Positions 23,183 through 34,715 of a stretch of DNA of 64,000 nucleotides are shown here, one piece after another. Origin of the DNA: Wolfiporia cocos (lineage: Eukaryota; Basidiomycota; Agaricomycetes; Polyporales; Phaeolaceae); contig JACCLO010000002.1 of NCBI GenBank assembly GCA_029448655.1, positions 1,054,001-1,118,000 of the forward strand. Direction: 5' to 3'. The position numbers were made by a program, and so were the translations under genes. The notes under the pieces were generated by a model. It made no database searches. It saw nothing but the letters and a program-made list of their open reading frames with translations, and had not been told where the DNA came from. Each line of letters starts with the position of its first letter. Position 1 is the stretch's first letter.

Positions 23183-24435
23183 CTACTGCGCCTTTTTCTG
23201 CTTCACATGCTGGATGCATGGTATACCGTGGATTGGATTGATGGCGTAGTTTCGGTAGTCATCCTTGATACACAAGGTGCTTCCCAGGCAGTCAGTGTGC
23301 ATGAGCATCGGCAATCTTCATAAGCCCTCAATACTCACAAATCTGCCATCAGACAGTCAATGCTTATGACACAGACGACCAAAACCTCTCACTCACATGT
23401 ATTTCCAATCAGCATCAAATATGTGCCGATGGCCTGTTGTAACCGTGAGTTCAGAGAAACGCGACAGCTTACTCGAGCTGACCGTAAATATGTGCCACCA
23501 TGCATGGCCTCGGAGACTATCCATCAGCAGACATACGCTGAAGAAGTAATCCATGTATTTACCTTCCAACAGGAAGGCAACTGGCCATCCAATGCTGTGC
23601 TTCCAGCCAGTGACCTTGTCACAGAAGATATTGTCGAGGTTCCACACGAAGAAGCCAAATGCGAAAGTGGCCGCGCCAGCAGAGAATAGTCGTGAAACGG
23701 TTGACTTCACGTTGTCAGGCACTTTCTTCGCGATTCCCGGTTCACGGAGCAAGTGGACAGTTCGTACGCCAATGACGCCCAGAAGGGACGCGAAGACTAC
23801 TTGATGATAGATCGGATTGCGGTTGATGTAGCTAAGGAACAACTTGTAAGCATCGAGTATGGACACACAGCATGCACAGAGAATATGCACGTACTAAGAC
23901 CAGGTGAAGACAACGTTGAATGACATCACCACCGTCGCGAGGAGAACTGCCGGAGAGTTGTCCCACCCGAACCCGGGTGCAGTGTCGAAGAGGATCGCAC
24001 AGCAGTAGCTCGCGACGTATACCATTGGGAGTTCATCTCCAAGTTGTGCCTCAAAAAGCAGCGTTGCGTGGAACACGAAGCTACCTATGCCGACCAAACC
24101 GAAGCCCTGCAACGCGTCTTTAGGCGGAAAACGACACAGTGCAGTGACTACACTCACCGCGTATCCAACGAGATACCGGTGTGGCAGGGACTGCTGTATT
24201 GCCTGGTAAGAACCCCATAGGGCTACCGCTATGGTGAAAAAATTTGAGAACGTATTCGCGGCCTCGGCTATATAGCTCGAGAACTGATAGTTGGCCTATC
24301 TTATCTGTTAGAAGACTAGCAGTAGATATTTCTATTTCTGAGCAGGGTTCCCACCTCACACCAGTCCAAGGTCGCGGTGACTGGCCCCCAGAAATGATGA
24401 TCCAGCGATGCTACCGTTGCATTGTTGACAACCAT
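23183..24435 (-). CDS. YPC1: Alkaline ceramidase (YPC1/YDC1 family)
   Basis: Seven-helix ER enzyme that hydrolyses (phyto)ceramide to sphingoid base and fatty acid. Exons assemble from the ATG at 24435: HHFWGPVTATLDWCEANYQF, SSYIAEAANTFSNFFTIAVA, LQGFGLVGIGSFVFHATL, LFEAQLGDELPMVYVASYC, YYINRNPIYHQVVFASLLG, GFFVWNLDNIFCDKV, LRGHAWWHIFTAIGTYL and a C-terminal KDDYRNYAINPIHGIP, with the stop at 23183-23185. The zinc/catalytic residues lie in the conserved WCE...NY, SxxFHATL and HAWWH motifs, all present. The penultimate intron needs a donor at GTGAGAGG rather than the closer GTGAGTGA to keep the frame. A tRNA-Cys gene lies in its upstream region. Confidence 0.9.
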
Positions 24436-24596
24436 GGCTGGTGAGAAGAACGGGAGGTAGCGGAGGCGCGGACTGCGCACTGCGTATCCCCGACCCCGAG
24501 TCGACGTCAACCGGGTTAGATGCGATCCGACCGATCTCCGATGTGTGATTTGGGTATACGCAATCATGTCAACTGATGCTAGTGCCCTTTGCGCAC

Positions 24597-24678
24597 GGCC
24601 TTATAGCTCAGTGGTAGAGCATACGATTGCAGTCTGGCTGATATCGTGCGGTCGCGTGTTCGAACCACGCTGAGGCCT
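24597..24678 (+). tRNA. tRNA-Cys (GCA) with a 10-nt intron
   Basis: Acceptor stem GGCCTTA pairs with TGAGGCC (one G-T pair), D-arm GCTCAGTGGTAGAGC, anticodon stem TACGA with TCGTG, T-arm GCGTG-TTCGAAC-CACGC, and a 5-base variable loop all fit. The anticodon GCA is at 24629-24631. Ten extra bases (24633-24642) sit after position 37, the usual place for a nuclear tRNA intron. Box A and box B are inside the gene. It lies between the divergent ceramidase and mitochondrial peptidase genes. Confidence 0.93.
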
Positions 24679-24766
24679 CTTTTTGTCACACTTCTGCACG
24701 GTACCCGATCAAGTGCTCCTTTGGGCGACATTAATCAGCGTTCTCCCACCTCTGCTCTTAACTTCC

Positions 24767-26441
24767 ATGAGGAGAGCAACGGCTTCAGTTCTACGGAGTG
24801 GTTTTCGACGGCGACGTGCGCATAACCTATCCACTCACAACGTCGATCCTCCTGTGCAAATCACCACCTTGCCCAACAAAATCCGCGTAGCTACTGAGTC
24901 GACTCCAGGGCACTTCTCGTCCGTTGGGCTTTATGTTGATGCAGGTTCCCGCTATGAAACGCCCTCTACCTCCGGTGTGAGCCATTTCTTGGACAGACTG
25001 GCTTTCAAAGTAGGTCTATCAGTAGGTAAAGGTGATGCACTCATACGATGTATACTTAGACGACAAGCTCGCGCTCGGAGGAAGAAATGTCTACTGCAAT
25101 AGATAAACTTGGCGGCCAGATTCTATGCTCATCATCGCGGGAGTCCATTATGTATCAATCATCTCATTTCCATCAGGCGACACCATTAGCGATGTCTCTC
25201 ATCGCAGACAGTGCCCTCCACGCTTCCTTCCTGGCCGAAGAAATCGTTGCACAGCGAGAAGCCGCACGGTACGAGATTCGGGAGCTTAGTGCCAAGCCGG
25301 AGATGATCCTCCCTGAAGTACTGCATGAGGTTGCGTACGATGGGAAGACCCTGGGAAATCCTCTTCTGTGTCCAGAACATCAAATTGACCTCATCGACGC
25401 GTCAAATCTGCAAGGCTGTAGGAAGGACTGGTATCGACCAGAGAGGATGGTGATCGCAGGAGCGGGCATGCCTCATGAGGAACTTGTGGAACTGGCGGAC
25501 AAGTATTTCTCTTCGCTCAAGTATACGTCTCCGCCACAACCCCAAGCCACCTCCCGGTCTGCGGGTGCTCAACAGCCTCCTTCCCAGCTGATACCGTCCT
25601 CTTCACCATCATTATATAAGTCGCTCACCCGTGCTGCTTCATCTTACCTCTATCCTGCCTCTATGATCACTGGCCAGGATTCTGCGCAGATCGGCTTGTC
25701 GAGCTCTAGAGCAACTTACACTGGTGGTCACCGGTTCATCCATGACTCGAATTCGGAGTTCAATCACTTATATCTTGCATTCGAGGGGGTTGGCATTCAC
25801 GATGAGGATGTTTACACGCTCGCGACAATGCAGGTCCTCTTAGGAGGCGGTGGTAGCTTCTCAGCAGGTATGTCCCGGATTTCTTGCGTAATCTCAGAGA
25901 TGTTCATGTTCAACTAGGCGGCCCTGGAAAGGGCATGTACTCCCGACTATACACACACATTCTCAATCACTATCCGCAAGTTGATCACTGTGCATCATTC
26001 CACCACATCTACACCGACTCTTCTCTCTTTGGGCTCTTCGCGTCCTTCGTCCCGGCAGGTGGCGTCCACCAGGGAAACACGCCCTCCCAGATCTTGCCTC
26101 ACCTTGTGCACCAGCTCAGCTTGCTGGTATACACCCCTACAGGCCGCGTCGAGCTCAATCGCGCCAAGAATCAGCTGAAGAGCAGCTTGATGATGGCGCT
26201 TGAGAGCCGTGCAGTCGAGGTCGAGGACCTCGGGCGGCAGATACTCGTGCACAATCGCAAGGTCCCCGTTACGGAAATGTGCGAAAAAATCGATGCTGTG
26301 TCCCCGGAATCGCTACAGAAGGTCGCTGCACGCATCCTGAGCCCCGAGTCGGCGAAGAGGGCGACTGTAGTCTGCATGGGGAGGGAAGACATTGGCGACT
26401 GGAAGGGTGTGCTGAGGAAGTATGGGCTTGGCGGATACTAG
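24767..26441 (+). CDS. MAS2: Mitochondrial processing peptidase, alpha subunit
   Basis: Non-catalytic subunit of the matrix protease that removes presequences. Three exons (24767-25009, 25060-25867, 25918-26441) give 524 residues. The N-terminus (MRRATASVLRSGFRRRRAHN) is a strong mitochondrial presequence. The M16 fold follows: TTLPNKIRVATEST, VGLYVDAGSRYETPSTSGVS, and the place of the zinc motif in beta subunits reads HFLDRLAFK, inactive as expected for alpha. The glycine-rich substrate-recognition loop [20 protein letters not shown] is complete across the second intron. The C-terminal M16 domain ends with WKGVLRKYGLGGY. An upstream TTG-initiated frame is not the start; 24767 is the first ATG and opens the presequence. 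Confidence 0.94.
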
Positions 26442-26641
26442 ACCATCTCACAACTCCGTCTATTCGCATGCTTGTACATGTACAGCAGTCCCCTACGTTG
26501 TAATACACCATTCATACATATAAGCACGTTGTACAGATGAGACGAATCGTTGCTAGACTACCCAGCGATGATGAAGGTCCTGGAAAGGTGCGGGCAATGG
26601 GGAAGAGATCACATGTAAAGGAATCACGAAATCGTTTAGTG

Positions 26642-29600
26642 CTATGCCTTGACTCTCGTAAATCTTGAGTCTCTTCGGGTAACGAGATACACCTCATCTC
26701 CGGCTTCTCGCCCCATCCATGCACCTTGCTTGGCCGGGTAAACGTTCGTTACCTGGTGAGGTTGGGTCAAACGAGGGCTAAACAAATACAGGCAAAGAAG
26801 TCATACTTGCCTGGAACCTTTGACCTTCCGCGAAGTGTCCGGGCTTCGAACCTTCGGTTAGGCTCACATTCAGAACATCCCAGATCGTCAGGAGTGCTGT
26901 GCGCTGTGGCTCGCGCTTCCTGTACTGAGAATCCTTGACCGTGACAACTCTGAAGTTGCGCACATTCCTGGGCGGCACTTCCATCTAGGACGGGTTAGTC
27001 GCTGTGCAACGGCTGATGTATCTGCGGCTTGCCTCCAGATCTCTCTGTATGTCTTCGCCGATCCGCTCCCGAGCTTTGGCGATATAATCCTGTATATGCA
27101 TGGCGAGATAACCAGCACTGTCAGGGCCAATGTTTCGATATCTCGTATCGATCAATTTGGGGTCTTCCATAAGATCTTCCCACCTGCTCTCAGTGGCGTC
27201 GGGGTCGTAATCTACACCAGGTATTAAATACTTTTTTATGCCGTGTAGGAGTCGCATACCGTCCCCGAAAGCCATCCATCCGGGACCTGCACGGATCTGC
27301 AATTTATTGACGATGCGGTCATATGAATGCATCTTCTCGTCAAATTCGGCCTGAAGCTGACATGTTTTACGTTCTCTGCGTTGCTATGGATGCCATGTCA
27401 GGCTTTATAACGAGGGTTGAATACTGATGGACACTTACAATCCACTCATCCTGGACAAGAGTCTCATCCTTCTCTGTACGCGGCCCCTCAGTCATCCTCT
27501 CGCCGTCTCGCTCAATGAATTCAACGAAGGCGATAGGATATGTCTGACAGCCTCATGCTCAGCACATTTGATATTATTCGAGTAGATACCAACCTTGATT
27601 ACCGTCAAGTCAAGGAGCGTTACAATTCCTCCATCCGGAGTCAAGCTGTCCAAAGTGGCAATGGATGGGTACCTCACGAAGCCCAGCCTAGCATGCCATG
27701 GAACAAGGTGTGATGAATTGCCACTGATTCGGAGAGTCATTGAATCGTAAGCCTCCAGGACCTCTGCGGGCTCCTTGCGCTCGGACTCAAGCTATCTTCA
27801 TCTTTATCAGCAGGATGCACGTGGAATGCACGCACGTACGCACCCTGGCATTGGAGACGGCGATCTTCCTCCCTACCCGGATCACGCCGCGATGAATGGC
27901 ACGCTCTAGCGGACCGTCAAATGTGGCGCGCAAACGATACCAGCCGTCCGTGAGCTCCAGCTCTGGGATGCGCCCCGTCTCATTGCCATCATCATCCAGC
28001 TCGCCCGGATGCCAGGTGATCTGAGATACGCAAAGTACCATAGGGCACGCCGCAGGAGCGTCGTGCGTCGTGATCAGTCGTAAAGGGGGACGTGAGCCAC
28101 CATTCAGTTCCCGCTCGTATCTACAGCGAGATTATCAGCATAGATGACAAGCAGGAGTGGATAAGCTACCTATACAACAATTGCCTCATCACTTCGTTCC
28201 ATGACCAACGTCTGGTATTCGGACTGGCCTCACGTTCTGGTTCGAGACAGACTAACCCCGCTAGTTTCCACAAAATCAGACCCCAATGGTTGTCGACCCA
28301 CTCCTTCGTGGCCAGGTGACATCCCCGTTCATGCAACTCCAGAAGCGCTGCATTGGTGCCGTAGCTTGTGATAGTCGACGAAAATGTGGCGGAAGGAAGG
28401 TCCGAGGAGGATGAATGGAAGAAGTAGTAGCGAGCTAAATCGGGAGTAATTCCGCTTAGCTCGGCGACATTGCTGTCGAGATCGTGGTGTTAACATACAT
28501 CAATGAAGGACATATGGAATATCTTACATTCCCATAGAGGAAAGCACATCGATGTCGTGAGATTGAGGTATAAGGCCACATGTCTCCAAGGTCAATCTCC
28601 CTGGTGGCTTCGCTGCAGAATGCCGTCAGAACCGAAGCTTTGCAAAGGAACACACACTCACCCAGATTGAAGTAATTTTCTCTTTGCTTGCCTTTCGATG
28701 CAGCAGCTACTTGAGTACCCGAACGCGACGGCGCGCTTTGTACATGCTCAGCGCGAGCTTTCTCCAGCTGAGTACGCCCCGGGTCACCAGGACGCATGCC
28801 CGGTTTGAATGGCGTCATAAACTTCGCCGGAGTCTTAGCAAGCCCACCACCCAATTTCCGCGGAGTGACACCAAGTTTCTTAACTGGCGTCGAAAACCCA
28901 CCTGGCCGTGCAGATGTGGAGGATGTCGGATGTGAGAATCCCGGGAACGCGATAGGTAACCTGGTGGGTGACTCATGCTCGGACAAAGACTGTCGACGCG
29001 GATTGAGAGGCGACCCAACATATGGAGATGCGCCGTGCCTGGGATTCGTCGAGGTGGGAGGACCCATCAGCGGTGACTTGAACGGTTTGTTCTTCCCTGG
29101 TAATCCTGCATTCAGACCGGTTGTACCAGATAGTAAGAAGCCTGAGCCAGCGGGAGAGGGGCTGTCGGGCTCGGCTGCCGAGAATGAGTTCTCCATGGAC
29201 CGTAAAGCAGGCCGGGAGGGAGTCTGTATAGATGAGGTTGGCTCGGGTGCCGACTCGGAGTCCTCAAGACCCCAGACATTATCCACGTCGTCCTCCAACT
29301 CCTGCTCCCACCGTTGCATGGTCTTTGCGGCACGCGCAAGGGCCGTGGCGGATGGTATTGTCCAGTCTCTGGCTTTCGCCTTCCCTTTGTCTGAATCCCC
29401 GGCTGCAGGCATCAGCCCCCGCACGGAGGTAAACCCAGGGAAAGCCGATCCAGATGCAGCCTTGGGAGTGCTGGTCAAAGAGATATTGGCGTCATCAGAT
29501 ATCTTGCGTGCGGAGGTAAAACCAGGCAAACTCGAAGATAAGGGTGCCTCTGGAGGGGCATCCAGACCAGCAGGACCGATGGGAGCTTCGACTGATGGCA

Positions 29601-30603
29601 TCACAGAATGAGATAGAGGGCTATCTCCCTGAGAGGGTTCGTCATGATCCAGCAGTCTTCTACCGGATGTGAATCCGGGCAGATTCGTAGATGACAGCTC
29701 CCCCAGGCTGCCAGTCGCTTCTGCCGCCAGCTCTTTGGCAGACTTAAATCCAGAGGCACTGCCAGGGATGGTCGTCGAGGTGAACCAATCCGAGTAGTCA
29801 TACTCAGCGGGGGCGTCAGGAGATGACGAGGGCAAACCATCTCCGCGAGTATCCCCAGCGTTCGCAGCGATTGTCAGAGCGGATGCAAAGCCAAAACCGG
29901 TCGGTCGAACAGGTGTTCTAAACATGCTCCCAGAATCAAGTGCATTCCCAGAGTCAGTTGAGCTGGGGTCAGCATCTTGTGCAAGTGAGGCGGCGGAGGC
30001 GAATCCGATTGAGTGATGCAACAATGCCGCAGATTCGAACATTGGTGGACTAAGTTCTGGGGCAGGGGTTTCGCTTTCCAGCGAGACTCGCCTTCGCTGG
30101 CGAGAGTGGGGTAATGAAGGTGCCGCTACATTACGGTCAATGGAGGAAAGGCGAGTCGGTCAATATATGCGCCCACCTTGTGAACTGCTGCCATTTCGGC
30201 TGTCGTAAGTACTATCACTGTCACGACCATTTTCAAGGGCAGCCTCTATTTCCTCAATCCGCTTCCTCTTCTCTGCTGAGCGCATGCCCTGAGATGACCT
30301 GGAAGGAGAGCTTGACTTTCGACGTTGACTGGGCTCCTTCTCAGGCTGGGATTGTTCATCAAGCGCGGAAATTATCTCATCGATACGTCTCTTCTTCTCT
30401 GCTGAGAGAAGTCCTTGAGACAATTTGACAGGAGAGCCTGGTCTCTGGCTCTGGGTGAGCCTTACTTCGAAATCGTCAAAGGCCTTGAGCTCGTCCTGAC
30501 TGAGACAAAAATGCCGGTCGTAAGTGGGTGATGACAGTCTATGACTCTCAGGAGGGGGAGATTGAGAGTCTGATTCATTCCGAATCAGTGATACTAGATC
30601 CAT
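26642..30603 (-). CDS. BRH2: Brh2/BRCA2 homologue with multiple BRC-like repeats
   Basis: Recombination mediator that loads Rad51 on single-stranded DNA. The N-terminal exon (from ATG 30603) has a duplicated short motif (SQGLLSAEKKRRIDEI and SQGMRSAEKRKRIEEI). The next long exon has six BRC-like units built on GF-x-S: GFASAASLAQDA, GFASALTIAANA, GFKSAKELAAEA, GFTSGRRLLDHD, GFTSARKISDDA and GFTSVRGLMPAA. The DNA-binding part follows: helical domain (LTLETCGLIPQSHDID, ATKEWVDNHWGLILWKLAG, RRWSWNEVMRQLLYR), OB1 (YERELNGG, APAACPMVLCVSQITW, LTDGWYRLRATFDGPL, IRVGRKIAVSNA, SSHLVPWHARLGF) and OB2 (VPPRNVRNFRVVTVKD, TIWDVLNVSLTEGS, VTNVYPAKQGAWMG). The stop is at 26642-26644. The last two introns appear to use GC donors. 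Exon borders in the middle are approximate. Confidence 0.9.
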
Positions 30604-32314
30604 CAGACATAGGATCGCCACTGACGTGAGTCGCTCATGTCGCTATCGCGGTCAGATCGCCTGTTAGTATATACCGTCGGGCCACAGCTTTGTTCGAGAG
30701 AACCTAATCTATCACAAAGTCTGCAATGATGCGAGTTGGTACGCGCGGTATTGGTGTCTGGATCGGTCAATTCGTGACGGATGAGAGTTCACTACTTTTG
30801 CAACCGTGGCGCAAGCTGCCTAGGGTTCCCGTATGCCGTAAGTGACAGTTCAGCCGGATTCAGCCGCTGAGACAAAGAGGAATTGGGCAATACGCATAAT
30901 CGCGGGAGGGAGGATGGTGAAGGTCGATGAGCGCTTGAGTCCGCGCACCGCGACCGACGCGTTGAGGTCACGTGTAAGACGCGACGCGACCCACGATCGG
31001 GCGTCTATCGGCGGCCACAAGTGGTACTTTGGTAAGCTAACCCGTGTCCTACAATTGCAACACGAATCAATTATATTGCAGCTTCACAAGCTAATCGAAG
31101 ACAGCATGCTTGGACAGACAATGTATAGTTCACATCGGGTTGCAGCTATAGTGGTCATCGGATCGGTCAAGCCATGCGCACATGCACCACTTTAATGCCT
31201 CGCGCTCAAGTATATAGGTCCAGTAACAGCGATAGTCCTAAGAAACACGCTGATACAGCGACGGATTGTCACAGGCAGAAATTAGTGATACGGCACTGTA
31301 AACGATGCCCGTGGGTCGCTGAAACGGCAAGTGCAAAGGCCTACAAAGCACATAATTGAAGGATTCTGATGACTGGAGAAGAGCAACATCCGAGTGGTAC
31401 GCAGCGCTCAAGAGGGACCCTTGGCAAGCGATTGACTATCCCTCCTCAGAAACAGCCGGGACCAGCTGTCAGTTCATGAACTCAGAATATATTGGCAAGT
31501 AGAGGGATTGATCGTCTCGGCGGCTCGTCTCGGCAGAGAACACCCGAATCTCGTAAGTACGAGGGGCGCATTGCGAATAAGTGTGTACTCCGGTCAGTTG
31601 CTTTAGGCACACCGATAGAGCGCACCTTTGCTACGATTTGAGACTGCGGACTCGGTGTGATAGAATGCGCAACGGCCGTGAGCTGCGTCATACTCCAATC
31701 ATCGCGCGCCGTTGTTATAAGCCTGCTGCAGACTTTGTACCTTTGGTATGTAGAAGGAGTGAAAGCTGCATGGAACAGTGTTCCCTGGTGCTGCAAGCCA
31801 TAGCGGAACTTATAGCACGAAGCAATACGTACCGTTACACCTCGAGATCTGCGTAGGCTGCGCGTCGGCCTCAGAGTAATCAGATGGGTCTTTCAACTTC
31901 TGGGGTTTCCTCCGGAAGTATGACGAAATCTTCGAGCTAAGACATACAGCATTTGTGCATGTTCACCAAGCATGCACCGAGTCCTCGAGCATCTGAACAT
32001 CCTGCGGCGGCGGCGTTGTGGAAAATGACGAAAGCAGATAGTCATCAACTACGGCCGACAAGGGAGAAGCAAAGAGGTAAAAAGTCCGACGGGAGTGGCT
32101 GCAGAGCCGGATTCAGAGGGTTGATTGTGGCTTGTGTGCGACAGACGAGCGCAAGTCAAACACACTCGACCTGTGGCCTGAGCCCACTTGACCATTACAC
32201 AGTGGGCTCGCTCGGTGCGAGCGTTCAGAAACCATTACTCTCCTCGCGCTCTTCTCCTGCTGCTTTCCGTCCAGGGCTGCGTCTCGCGACTCCCCAATTA
32301 CCCGCTCCCCCGAC
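30604..32314. other. Intergenic region with possible unassigned minus-strand exons
   Basis: About 1.7 kb between the Brh2 start and the taxilin-like gene. It must hold two divergent promoters. On the minus strand near 31,850-31,945 a stretch reading SSKISSYFRRKPQKLKDPSD and then YSEADAQPTQIS looks coding, with a splice-like acceptor before it and a GTACGT donor after it. I could not connect it to a start, a stop or a family. Otherwise nothing recognisable. Confidence 0.35.
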
Positions 32315-34445
32315 ATGAACGGCACACAACCCGCCAGACATGCCAGACCTGCACCGTCCGGTGCTACGTCCCCTGCGCCGGCTGCCGCTCCGCCCGCGCC
32401 CCCGAGCCAGAATAACGCACACCCGCCCAACCGCCAACCTAACGGTACTGCACCGAACGGCACGCACGCCGCCCCACCGAAGGGCAAGAAGAAGGCCACT
32501 GAGCAGCCGGTAGACCCTTCGCAGATGTATGAGACGCTGAAGAACCGAATTGCAGCATTGGAAGAAGAGGAAGTACATGAGGAGGAGGAAGAGAGGAGGT
32601 TCGGTAAGCGTTCAAGTCATTTCGCTGTGGGTCCTGTATAAATTATCCTTGCAGCGGAGGAGGCCCAGAATTCTGTTTCTGGCATGGGAGAGAATGCAAT
32701 TCACGCGAAGTACATTGAGCTAGTGAGTACACGGTATCTGCCACCGACGTTCCACGACTACTGACATCCAGGCCACAAGTTTGCAGAATTCAAACGACTC
32801 GAGCGAGATCATGCAAAGGAGAAGCAGAAATTGACAAAGGACAAGGACGCAGGTCTGTACTGCCTTCTTTCATTCTGTTCTGTCCGTAACCTTCCTGTCT
32901 GTCAAGCCAAGAGCCAGTTGACCAAGGCGAACCAGACGAAGTCGAAGATGGAGAATCTGGCGCGGGAGTTGCAGAAGGTGAACTCCCTTCATGTCCCCCG
33001 CTCCGCATTCGCGGTTTGACATACCCCACAGGACAACAAGAAGCTACGGGTAGGTCGTGTTGGCGCGGACGGAGTCATCAGCTGTGTCTTACGAGCGTAC
33101 ACAGGAAGACAGTAAGCGGCTTGCGACATGTGTAGAGGAGGCCCAGGAGGAGGTGCGTTTGCCCCGCCTATCCCCCACGTCGGGTGTTTAGCCCTCCCCC
33201 TTCCATCCTCCATCCTCCTTCCCGCCACAGATCATGCAAATGAAAAACGACATGGCGAAGCGTGCAGAGCGGGCGAAGATCCAGGAGACGAAGTACCGCG
33301 AGACGCCAGATATCGTTGTGCGCGTGCATTGCAAGTACCGTGCGGAGCTGTACTTCAAGATCTCGCGCAAGACGAAGCTCTCGCGGCTCTTCAACGCATG
33401 GACAGAGCGCATGGAGTTCGGTCCGGGCAAGAAGGGCGACGCCGCGGCGAAGGGCGCGAACGGCACCGCGCTCACGAACGCGGCGACGCCCAGCTCGAGC
33501 CCGGGAGCGACGTCCGGCGCGATGCAGTTTATTTTTACGCATGCGGGTCGGACTTTGGAGGCGGATCAGACTCCGGAGGAGGCGGGGATTGAGGATGGCG
33601 ATCAGATTCTCGCTATTGAGATCATGGATCTGACTGAGGGACCAGGCACCGAGGAGCTGGTGAGTCGCGCTTATCCGTATGCGTCACTGGCGGTGGAACG
33701 TATTTGATATGTCTTGCAGGACGAACCAGAGCCACTGCGGCAAAAGCTGAAGAAGGAGTGGGTTGAAAGTCCACAGGAGTGAGTCAGTGAAATACTATCT
33801 GCTGTCCTTCACTGACGTGCACTTTACATCAGGGCAAAGAAAACCGTTGAAGATATCTTCAATGGCGTGTGCGTGAGAGTGAATCGAATAAGAGTGGTCG
33901 TATACTGATATGTTGACAGCGTGCGAGAACGTCTGAAAGAGGTGCTACGGCAATACGAGCTTCGGGAGAGACACTTTGAGTGTGTAATTCGCTCGAAGGA
34001 GCTCGAAGTGCTACTTTCTCGTGCCCGTGCGGCAGAGCAAAAGCAGCTTGCTGATGGCGAAAAGGCTCGATCCGAAGAGCTTGAGAAGGAGGTACGCATA
34101 ACGGCCACCAACACTTCATCAATGACTTGATTGCAAAACCAGACCGCAAGGTTACGCGAAGAGCTGAAAAACACAAATGAGCAGCAGACCCTCCTAGTCA
34201 ACAAATTGTTTGCCTGCTGTCAGGATGTGCGATGCTTCTCCCACTGTGTTAATTATGCTTGCTAAGTTCTCATGCTCAGACACCTGATGAGAGGATCCGC
34301 AAGTTGTTTGACAAACTGAGAGAAACTATTGAGACACGTGAGTGCTGCGTATGTTCTCTGAGCGGGGACTAACAACGCGTTAATAGGTGTACGACCAGCC
34401 GTAAACGGTACAGCCAATCGACCACCAGAGGCACAGGCAGTCTGA
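32315..34445 (+). CDS. Taxilin-like coiled-coil protein with an internal SUMO-like domain
   Basis: The gene opens with a Pro/Ala/Asn-rich tail (ATG 32315), then acidic and coiled-coil exons: MYETLKNRIAALEEEEV, FAEFKRLERDHAKEKQKLTK, KSQLTKANQTKSKMENLARE, LQKDNKKLREDSKRLA. This last block is the taxilin signature. One 429-base exon (33231-33659, phase 0 at both ends) then codes for a ubiquitin-like fold: VVRVHCKYRAELYFKISRKT, KLSRLFNAWTERME, a low-complexity insert, MQFIFTHAGRTLEADQTPEE, AGIEDGDQILAIEIMDLTE. It matches the SUMO/Rad60-SLD pattern but has no Gly-Gly end. Coiled coil resumes with RERLKEVLRQYELRERHFE, again taxilin-like, and the protein ends at 34443-34445. Taxilins bind syntaxins in vesicle traffic; whether this chimera does is unknown. 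Confidence 0.75.
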
Positions 34446-34715
34446 CATTGCAAAGGCCGTGGGGTTCATGTGGAAGATGGTAAGGACGTTGACACCCATT
34501 CTCTGACTTTGCATTCTACAAGCGAGCCCACGGTAATGGCAAATGTGGTCTGAGCAGCTTGGTTTGTGTCATTGATGCTTAAGTCCACAACACCTACAAC
34601 GGTAACCACAGTAAAGTCCGTAAGTGTCCTCTGAATTACAAGCCCATGCGAGAGTCTATGCTAGCGATCTGTCCGTTGTCCCATCGAACAGTCCATCACC
34701 GTCATTATTCCTTCG

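Noticed and set aside
18000..24000. Secondary-metabolite gene cluster around the TRI5-like gene
   Set aside because: Neighbours are a DUF6534 protein, an RNase H-like relic and alkaline ceramidase. No P450, transferase, transporter or pathway regulator was found within reach.
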